Source: an uncultured Eubacteriales bacterium
Lineage (GTDB): Bacteria > Bacillota > Clostridia > Oscillospirales > CAG-272
DNA: 11,572 nt
Direction of reading: 5' to 3'
Assembly: GCA_934462885.1 (NCBI GenBank)
Contig: CAKSJC010000034.1
Span: 1 to 11,572, forward strand
The translations under genes were made by a program, and so were the position numbers. Under the pieces are notes generated by a model, which was given only the letters and a program-made list of their open reading frames with translations, was not told the DNA's origin and ran no database searches. Shown here one piece after another: positions 8,434-11,572 of this stretch (its first letter is position 1; the number at the start of each line of letters is the position of its first letter).

Positions 8434-8462
8434 ATTATATCACGAAGATGTGACTTTTTCAA
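8434..8462 (-). promoter_or_regulatory. SigA-type promoter of the HTH-hsdMSR operon
   Basis: Read leftward, TTGAAA (8462-8457) is followed by a 17-bp spacer and a perfect TATAAT (8439-8434). Transcription should start near 8427, giving a leader of about 30 nt before the HTH gene. Within the spacer TCAC (8440-8443) and GTGA (8450-8453) form an inverted repeat separated by 6 bp. A small HTH dimer bound there would cover both promoter boxes, which suggests autoregulation. Confidence 0.85.
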
Positions 8463-8470
8463 CGTCAAAC

Positions 8471-8508
8471 GCCCGTCTCACAGAATTTTTCTGTGGGGGG
8501 CTAATTTT
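8471..8508 (+). terminator. Rightward intrinsic terminator outside the R-M operon promoter
   Basis: CACAGAA (8479-8485) and TTCTGTG (8489-8495) make a perfect stem with a TTT loop. It extends through CT/GG and, past a 2-nt bulge, GCCC (8471-8474) with GGGC (8498-8501). TAATTTTTTT follows, then another T-run. The polarity is clear. No rightward gene is visible between here and the PurF-like gene, so it may stop antisense transcription out of the hsd operon or be the remnant of a gene's end from before insertion. Confidence 0.6.
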
Positions 8509-8707
8509 TTTGCTTTTTTCGGCCACAATGCTCAGTTCTGTCCGGATGTGTCTATGAAAAGAGAATTACAAAAATCATGGGACCAAACGCACTTCTCGTG
8601 TCCGGCGGTAAGTAAGAGGAAGAATATTTCAAAGTTTTCAGTCAAAGACGGACCACTAACTCCGGTAGAGAATGTAAGACCCTCAAAAGCGAAAGGAGGC
8701 ACGCACA
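8502..8707 (+). other. Stretch without a confirmed gene upstream of the primase fragment
   Basis: This stretch holds the T-runs of the preceding terminator, then about 150 bp with no recognisable promoter or structure. A rightward frame starting at ATG 8554 runs into the primase start and ends at 8718. It contains the primase Shine-Dalgarno site as codons K-G-G, as the last gene before a coupled start often does. It has no ribosome site and no family I recognise, so I do not call it a gene. Confidence 0.4.
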
Positions 8708-9159
8708 GTGCAAGTTAAATTAGAAAAAATACCGCAGTTTCTCAAGGACAACTGCCAGTTCTGTAACTGGAAATACGAACTGCGGGACGGTAGCAAAACA
8801 AAGGTACCATATACGCCGAGTACCATGCGCAGAGTCAACGTGAGCGCTCCTGCCACGTTCTCACGCTCCTTTCTGTGTGCGGCCTTATAAAACCACGTAT
8901 CGCCCTTGTCGGGATCTCCATTGATCTGTTCAATGACTGAGTCGAAGATTACGACGAAACGGTCTTCGTAAAACTTTTCAAAAATGACGGTTACTTCCCA
9001 CAGGAAATTCCAGTCTGTCAGTGTTTGAATCAAGTCCACAGCGAATTCCGCTTTCACGATTTCGCCGTCGGAGCTGACCTGGAATATATTCTTCACTTCA
9101 CGTTTGTTAGTCGCGACGACCGTTCTTTCAAGCATTTTTCGGACAGTCATTTTTTCCAT
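8683..9159 (-). CDS. Unrecognised protein, probably truncated at its C-terminus
   Basis: The frame gives 158 residues from ATG 9159, which has GGAG 9 bp upstream; ATG 9150 is an alternative start. I do not recognise the family. Residues 1-97 look like an ordinary soluble, acidic protein (MTVRKMLERTVVATNKREV, then DGEIVKAEFAVDLIQTLTDW). They are free of membrane segments, signal peptide and cysteines. The last ~60 residues are read antisense through the primase fragment and have a different, Ser/Leu/Arg-rich make-up, so they are probably not native. The original gene appears to have lost its 3' end in the same event that removed the primase 3' end. A leftward terminator hairpin ends just before its ribosome site, and I see no convincing leftward promoter, so expression is doubtful. 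Confidence 0.5.
   Translation of the reverse strand: MEKMTVRKMLERTVVATNKREVKNIFQVSSDGEIVKAEFAVDLIQTLTDWNFLWEVTVIFEKFYEDRFVVIFDSVIEQINGDPDKGDTWFYKAAHRKERENVAGALTLTLRMVLGVYGTFVLLPSRSSYFQLQNWQLSLRNCGIFSNLTCTVRASFRF
8708..8890 (+). pseudogene. N-terminal fragment of a phage/plasmid-type DNA primase
   Basis: The start is a GTG with a very strong AAAGGAGG 8 bp upstream. The first ~51 codons read like the opening of large phage, plasmid and ICE primases of Firmicutes: KIPQFLKDNCQFCNWKYELR, then D-G-S-K-T-K-V-P-Y-T-P-S-T (27-39) and a V-S-A-P-A-T-F segment (45-51), matching the common pattern of W-K-x-E-x-R-x-G-K-x-T-K-V-P-Y-N-P and a later S-x-P-x-T-F. After about residue 51 (near 8860) the resemblance stops, and the frame ends 9 codons later. 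Such proteins are normally several hundred residues long, so more than 85% is gone. The ribosome site and start are intact, so a 60-residue peptide could still be made. It marks a lost mobile element. The family assignment is from memory of typical sequences, not from a search. Confidence 0.65.
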
Positions 9160-9177
9160 TTTGGGGTTCTCCGTGGT

Positions 9178-9216
9178 AAAAAAAAGTTGCGAAGGCTCAT
9201 TTAAACCTTGCAACTT
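9178..9216 (-). terminator. Leftward intrinsic terminator just upstream of the unknown gene
   Basis: AAGTTGC (9184-9190) pairs with GCAACTT (9210-9216), and AAGG (9192-9195) pairs with CCTT (9206-9209), with one bulged base and a 10-nt loop. On the leftward strand a run of eight U follows (complement of A 9178-9185). It ends only 5 bp before the GGAG of the gene starting at 9159. It may be an attenuator in that gene's leader or a relic terminator. Confidence 0.6.
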
Positions 9217-9242
9217 AATACTGCTCCTCACACAAAAAAATA

Positions 9243-9271
9243 TTGACAAGAAAAAATATATATGCTACAAT
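9243..9271 (+). promoter_or_regulatory. Promoter of the mntP transcription unit
   Basis: TTGACA (9243-9248) is a perfect -35 box, followed by a 17-bp AT-rich spacer and TACAAT (9266-9271), with TG at 9263-9264 giving an extended -10. Transcription should start near 9278, leaving a leader of about 355 nt that carries the riboswitch. Confidence 0.88.
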
Positions 9272-9346
9272 AAAAGTTAATGTAATGCGACCGTATGCAC
9301 TGTTTTTTGAAAAACACTCGGTCAAAAATTCCGCTTTGGTATAAAA

Positions 9347-9440
9347 ATGGTCCTGTGAGGGAGTAGTAAGCGCGCTGAATGTGCGTAGCAAGTCAACATA
9401 CTGGCGTTCAGCCTGGCTTGCTTTAAATTGCGAGACTCAT
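9347..9440 (+). promoter_or_regulatory. yybP-ykoY manganese riboswitch aptamer
   Basis: Hallmarks appear in the right order: GAGGGAGTAG (9357-9366), a P2 hairpin (about 9369-9387), GTCAACATA (9392-9400), CCTGGC (9412-9417) and TGCGAGAC (9429-9436). The stem GCAAG (9388-9392) / CTTGC (9417-9421) encloses the second conserved loop. ATGGTC (9347-9352) can pair with GAC-T-CAT (9434-9440) as P1, with one bulge. This family senses Mn2+ and typically controls Mn efflux genes, and the next gene is mntP. The 3' arm of P1 is shared with the downstream terminator, so metal binding should favour read-through. Confidence 0.92.
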
Positions 9441-9475
9441 GTATAACTGTAAAGCTATACATAGAGTCTTTTTTT
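9433..9475 (+). terminator. Riboswitch expression platform: intrinsic terminator
   Basis: AGACTC (9433-9438) and ATGTATA (9439-9445) pair with TATACAT (9456-9462) and GAGTCT (9464-9469), with one bulged A and a 10-nt loop, followed by T 9470-9475. The 5' arm overlaps the 3' strand of riboswitch P1, so the two helices are mutually exclusive. Without Mn2+ transcription should stop here. Confidence 0.9.
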
Positions 9476-9633
9476 GAACTCAGTTATGACTTAACATTGA
9501 TCGGGTCTTTTTTGTTCCTGAGTAGACATATTGTTTTGCATATAAGCTGTCGACAGCGTTCCGCAACTTAGTTTTGGCGGATGATTTGCTTAAGCACAAC
9601 TTAATATCTATGCAACAACATTCGGAGGTAAAA

Positions 9634-10224
9634 ATGAATTTCGATTTTATGTTTTTTCTGAACGCCCTTCTGTTCGGCGTAGGTCTTGCCATGGACGCTT
9701 TTTCCGTTTCGCTCGCAAACGGTCTTGACGATTCGAAAATGAAAAAAAACAAAATGATCGGTATTGCCGGAGTTTTCGCCGGTTTTCAGGCTCTCATGCC
9801 GATGATCGGATGGATATGCGTACACAATGTTGTTGAGTATTTCAAATCATTTGAAAAATTTATTCCGTGGATAGCCCTCGTTCTTCTAATGTATATAGGC
9901 GGCAAAATGCTCATCGAGGGCATAAAAAACAAGTCTAAAGATGAATATGAGATCGGCAAGTTAACCTTCGGCACTCTGCTGCTTCAGGGAGTAGCCACCT
10001 CCATCGACGCACTCTCCGTCGGATTTACTATCGCCGAGTACAATCTCATAACAGCTCTCGTTGAAGCTGTAATTATTTCGGCAGTTACGTTCGCGATATG
10101 CATGGGCGGTCTTATTCTCGGAAAAAAATTCGGCACAAAGCTTGCAGGAAAAGCGTCGATCCTCGGCGGACTCATCCTTATCGCTATCGGTATTGAAATA
10201 TTCGTAAGCGGAATAATCAAGTAA
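9634..10224 (+). CDS. mntP: Manganese efflux pump MntP
   Basis: The protein has 196 residues, close to the usual ~190. It exports Mn2+ across the cytoplasmic membrane and protects against manganese excess. The sequence is highly hydrophobic, with about six membrane segments (roughly 6-29, 42-62, 75-95, 112-132, 138-162, 174-194). It repeats the family signature twice: GLAMDAFSVSLANG (17-30) and ATSIDALSVG (121-130), as expected for a duplicated three-helix unit. Asp21 and Asp125 are the matching acidic residues inside the membrane and probably bind the metal. The ATG at 9634 has GGAGG 5 bp upstream. An in-frame ATG at 9574 would add 20 polar residues inside the leader and lacks a ribosome site. 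The manganese riboswitch directly upstream independently supports the function and indicates induction by Mn2+. Confidence 0.95.
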   Translation: MNFDFMFFLNALLFGVGLAMDAFSVSLANGLDDSKMKKNKMIGIAGVFAGFQALMPMIGWICVHNVVEYFKSFEKFIPWIALVLLMYIGGKMLIEGIKNKSKDEYEIGKLTFGTLLLQGVATSIDALSVGFTIAEYNLITALVEAVIISAVTFAICMGGLILGKKFGTKLAGKASILGGLILIAIGIEIFVSGIIK

Positions 10225-10370
10225 GCGCTTCAATTTATTTATAAAAAGTGAAGGAAACGAATGAAAATTACAGACGCATTCCGGCACCGGTACTTTTAGA
10301 ATCGCCAGTGATGGAGATGAGCGCGATGTCCATGAGATTTACGACAATTACAAAGAAAGGAAATATTAAA

Positions 10371-10922
10371 ATGAATAACGATTTATTTGTTATAGAACGC
10401 GCACGCCCGGAGGATGCAGCCGCACTGCTTGATTATCTGAAGATCATAGGCGGTGAAACTGATAATCTCAGCTTCGGCGCAGAGGGAGTACCGCTTAGTA
10501 TCGAAGAAGAACAAGCCTACCTGCGCGCACAGTGCGATTCGGCGGACAATGCGCAGTTTTTTGCCAATGTAAACGGTGAGATCATCGGTACGGCAAGTCT
10601 TAACCGCAGATCCAATCGAATGAGTCATCGAGGGGTGTTTGGGATCAGCCTGAAAAAAGCATGGTGGGGCTGCGGCGCGGCATCTGCTCTGATGGAAGCG
10701 ATTCTTGCCTTTGCCAAGGAAAATGGTTTTGAGCAATTGAATCTTGAAGTACGCAGCAGCAATGTCCGTGCCATTCACCTGTATGAGAAATACGGTTTTC
10801 GGAAGCTCTGCACTTTTCCTAATTTTTTCAAGATCAATGGAGAATATATTGATTTTGACCTGATGAATCTCGAACTTAACAACGCAGGCGATCAAGCGGT
10901 GAAAGATACTGAAAACTGCTGA
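10371..10922 (+). CDS. GNAT-family N-acetyltransferase
   Basis: The protein has 183 residues and transfers an acetyl group from acetyl-CoA to an amine; the substrate cannot be deduced. The N-terminal strand and helix read FVIERARPEDAAALLDYL (6-23). The acetyl-CoA pyrophosphate loop is the W-W-G-C-G-A-A segment at 98-104, after the strand HRGVFGISL. The C-terminal motif LNLEVRSSNVRAIHLYEKYG (123-142) ends with the usual YGF, and the protein closes with INGEYIDFDLMNLEL. I chose ATG 10371, where family similarity starts; AAGGA lies about 11 bp upstream. The open frame reaches back to GTG 10248, but the extra 41 residues show no family features. It follows mntP by 146 bp on the same strand with no clear terminator between, so read-through from the manganese-controlled unit is possible. 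A role in metal stress would be speculation. Confidence 0.88.
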   Translation: MNNDLFVIERARPEDAAALLDYLKIIGGETDNLSFGAEGVPLSIEEEQAYLRAQCDSADNAQFFANVNGEIIGTASLNRRSNRMSHRGVFGISLKKAWWGCGAASALMEAILAFAKENGFEQLNLEVRSSNVRAIHLYEKYGFRKLCTFPNFFKINGEYIDFDLMNLELNNAGDQAVKDTENC

Positions 10923-10946
10923 AATAAGGGCTGTGCAAAACAGATT

Positions 10947-10978
10947 AAAAAAAGACGGGCGCTAAAGCGCAGAGTCTT
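10947..10978 (-). terminator. Leftward intrinsic terminator after the acetyltransferase gene
   Basis: GCGC (10959-10962) and GCGC (10967-10970) enclose a 4-nt loop. Past a small internal loop AAGAC (10952-10956) pairs with GTCTT (10974-10978). The A-run 10947-10953 gives seven U after the stem on the leftward strand, while the rightward side has no T-run. It therefore ends a leftward transcript, yet no leftward gene is recognised to its right. Confidence 0.55.
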
Positions 10979-11027
10979 ATCCTCCGATATTGCCCTGCGT
11001 TTTTTAAAAAGAGTTCCCGTAGAAGCG

Positions 11028-11071
11028 CAAATGAAATCGGAGCATAAGATTGCTCCCCCCATTTTCATTTG
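11028..11071. repeat. Long imperfect hairpin of unknown role
   Basis: CAAATGAAAT (11028-11037) pairs with ATTTTCATTTG (11061-11071), with one bulged base, and GGAGC (11039-11043) pairs with GCTCC (11052-11056) around an 8-nt loop. The asymmetric interior is one C against four C. There is no T-run on either side, so it is not a terminator. With the leftward terminator at 10947-10978 it could be part of a small leftward RNA. Confidence 0.5.
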
Positions 11072-11124
11072 GATCAATCTCCGCGACCGATAACCGGAAC
11101 GTGAAGACGAGGTAATGAAGTTGA

Positions 11125-11376
11125 TTGAGAGGCATATCCGACAGTTTTTCAAAATATATCAGAGAAATTGAATATTATACGAGCAAATACAGCGCATTTC
11201 GAATATACGCAGAGGAAGCGCACATCACTTTGAGTTTCGATAAAATCGCACAAAATTGCGCCGTTTCTCCGGATCACTCCTTCACGCAATACAAAAAACT
11301 CCTCGAGTATGGCTATAAAATCAAGAAAGTCTCAATGAAGGCGCAGGCTGCATTTTTTATTAAGGAAGAAGAGTAA
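11125..11376 (+). CDS. Small hypothetical protein
   Basis: This is an 83-residue open frame that I do not recognise. It is Lys/Tyr-rich (KYIREIEYYTSKYSAF near 10-25, EYGYKIKKVSMKAQAAFF at 61-78). A stretch F-D-K-I-A-Q-N-C-A-V-S-P-D-H-S-F (38-53) has the spacing of a helix-turn-helix but is not convincing. The frame is closed by TGA at 11122-11124, so the only full-length start is TTG 11125 with GAGG (11109-11112) at a long 12-bp spacing. The true start may be internal, or this may be the 3' remnant of a longer gene. It ends 6 bp before the next start on the same strand, with GGAAGAAGAG of that gene's ribosome site inside its last codons. The two are therefore probably co-transcribed. Confidence 0.45.
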   Translation: MRGISDSFSKYIREIEYYTSKYSAFRIYAEEAHITLSFDKIAQNCAVSPDHSFTQYKKLLEYGYKIKKVSMKAQAAFFIKEEE

Positions 11377-11382
11377 CAATTT

Positions 11383-11572
11383 ATGAATTACATCCGCATT
11401 ACCAAAGAAAACATCGATAAGGAACACATCTGCTGCGCCATGTCCGGTAAGCAGAGCCTTGCCAAGAAAGAATGGCTGAAGCAGCGGTTTGATGATGGAC
11501 TTGTTTTCTACCGCAGCGAAGAACGTGGAAAGTGTTTTATCGAATATATCCCGGCGGAGAACGCATGGATAC
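11383..11572 (+). CDS. GNAT acetyltransferase of the YoaP-like type, N-terminal part
   Basis: 63 codons are visible before the window ends. The opening I-T-K-E-N-I-D-K-E-H-I-C-C-A, then KKEWLKQRFDDGLVF and FIEYIPAENAWI, matches a widespread Firmicutes/Archaea family. In it a GNAT acetyltransferase domain is often followed by a YoaP-type C-terminal domain. Normal length is about 250 residues, so the acetyl-CoA loop lies beyond the window. GGAAGAAGAG precedes the ATG by about 9 bp. The substrate is unknown. Confidence 0.8.
   Translation, partial: MNYIRITKENIDKEHICCAMSGKQSLAKKEWLKQRFDDGLVFYRSEERGKCFIEYIPAENAWI

Noticed and set aside
8581..8625. Segment with AAGTGCG (reverse strand) and GGTAAGT that faintly recalls MOBQ-type oriT nick regions
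   Set aside because: The full nick consensus is absent, no inverted repeat flanks it and no relaxase gene is in the window.
8407..8718. 103-codon rightward frame, or its shorter form from ATG 8554, upstream of the primase fragment
   Set aside because: It runs through the R-M promoter and a terminator, has no ribosome site and matches no family I know. Only its last codons, overlapping the primase start, hint at a former coupled gene.
10248..10370. Extension of the acetyltransferase to GTG 10248, and a second frame reading F-R-I-A-S-D-G-D-E-R-D-V-H-E-I-Y that resembles another GNAT N-terminus
   Set aside because: The extension has no family features. The second frame is only about 25 codons, stops before the gene and could be chance; a search would be needed to call it a fossil.
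10383..10895. 170-codon leftward frame opposite the acetyltransferase
   Set aside because: The rightward frame has clear GNAT motifs; the antisense one is a shadow.
10892..11152. 86-codon leftward frame over the structured intergenic region
   Set aside because: It runs through the leftward terminator and into the end of the acetyltransferase gene, has no ribosome site and shows no protein-like pattern.
1..11572. CRISPR arrays, tRNA/rRNA genes, insertion-sequence ends, integrase and invertible hsdS repeats
   Set aside because: I looked for regular repeats, cloverleaf-like segments, transposase or recombinase motifs and extra hsdS fragments and saw none. There is one complete hsdS and no partner for inversion.

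Overview
The window looks like a chromosomal segment of a Gram-positive, low-to-mid-GC Clostridia-type bacterium. The gut or rumen Oscillospiraceae/Lachnospiraceae range is an inference. The supporting signs are strong AGGAGG-type ribosome sites, near-consensus SigA promoters, a yybP-ykoY manganese riboswitch in front of mntP, and protein families typical of Firmicutes. Housekeeping-type genes lie at both ends, and an accessory block dominated by a type I restriction-modification operon sits between them.

Region 1 (1-1733): one rightward gene of the PurF (amidophosphoribosyltransferase) family. It keeps the PRPP loop and the putative Fe-S cysteines but has no N-terminal catalytic cysteine, so its glutaminase half should be dead. 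After it comes a structured intergenic stretch.

Region 2 (1734-8501): a complete leftward type I R-M operon in the order HTH regulator - hsdM - hsdS - hsdR. It has one excellent promoter (TTGAAA, 17 bp, TATAAT), tight gene spacing (8-bp overlap, 1-bp gap, 18-bp gap) and a terminator right after hsdR. HsdM and HsdS form the DNA methyltransferase, HsdR adds the nuclease and translocase, and the small Cro/CI-like protein probably controls the operon. A second intrinsic terminator, facing right, lies just outside the promoter, so the cassette is flanked by terminators.

Region 3 (8502-9216): a scar region. It holds the first ~51 codons of a phage/plasmid-type primase, with a perfect ribosome site. 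This meets, tail to tail, an unrecognised leftward gene that also seems to have lost its 3' end. A leftward terminator sits immediately upstream of that second gene.

Region 4 (9243-10922): a near-consensus promoter, an Mn2+ riboswitch with a terminator as expression platform, and mntP (Mn2+ exporter). Excess manganese should switch on its own efflux. A GNAT acetyltransferase gene follows.

Region 5 (10923-11572): an intergenic stretch with a leftward terminator and a long imperfect hairpin, then a small unrecognised ORF, then the start of a second GNAT (YoaP-like) protein cut by the window end. I saw no tRNA, rRNA, CRISPR array, transposase or integrase. I found no clearly new multi-gene system. 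The best leads are the cysteine-less PurF paralogue, the layered control signals at the R-M operon start, and the leftward structured elements at 9178-9216 and 10947-11071.
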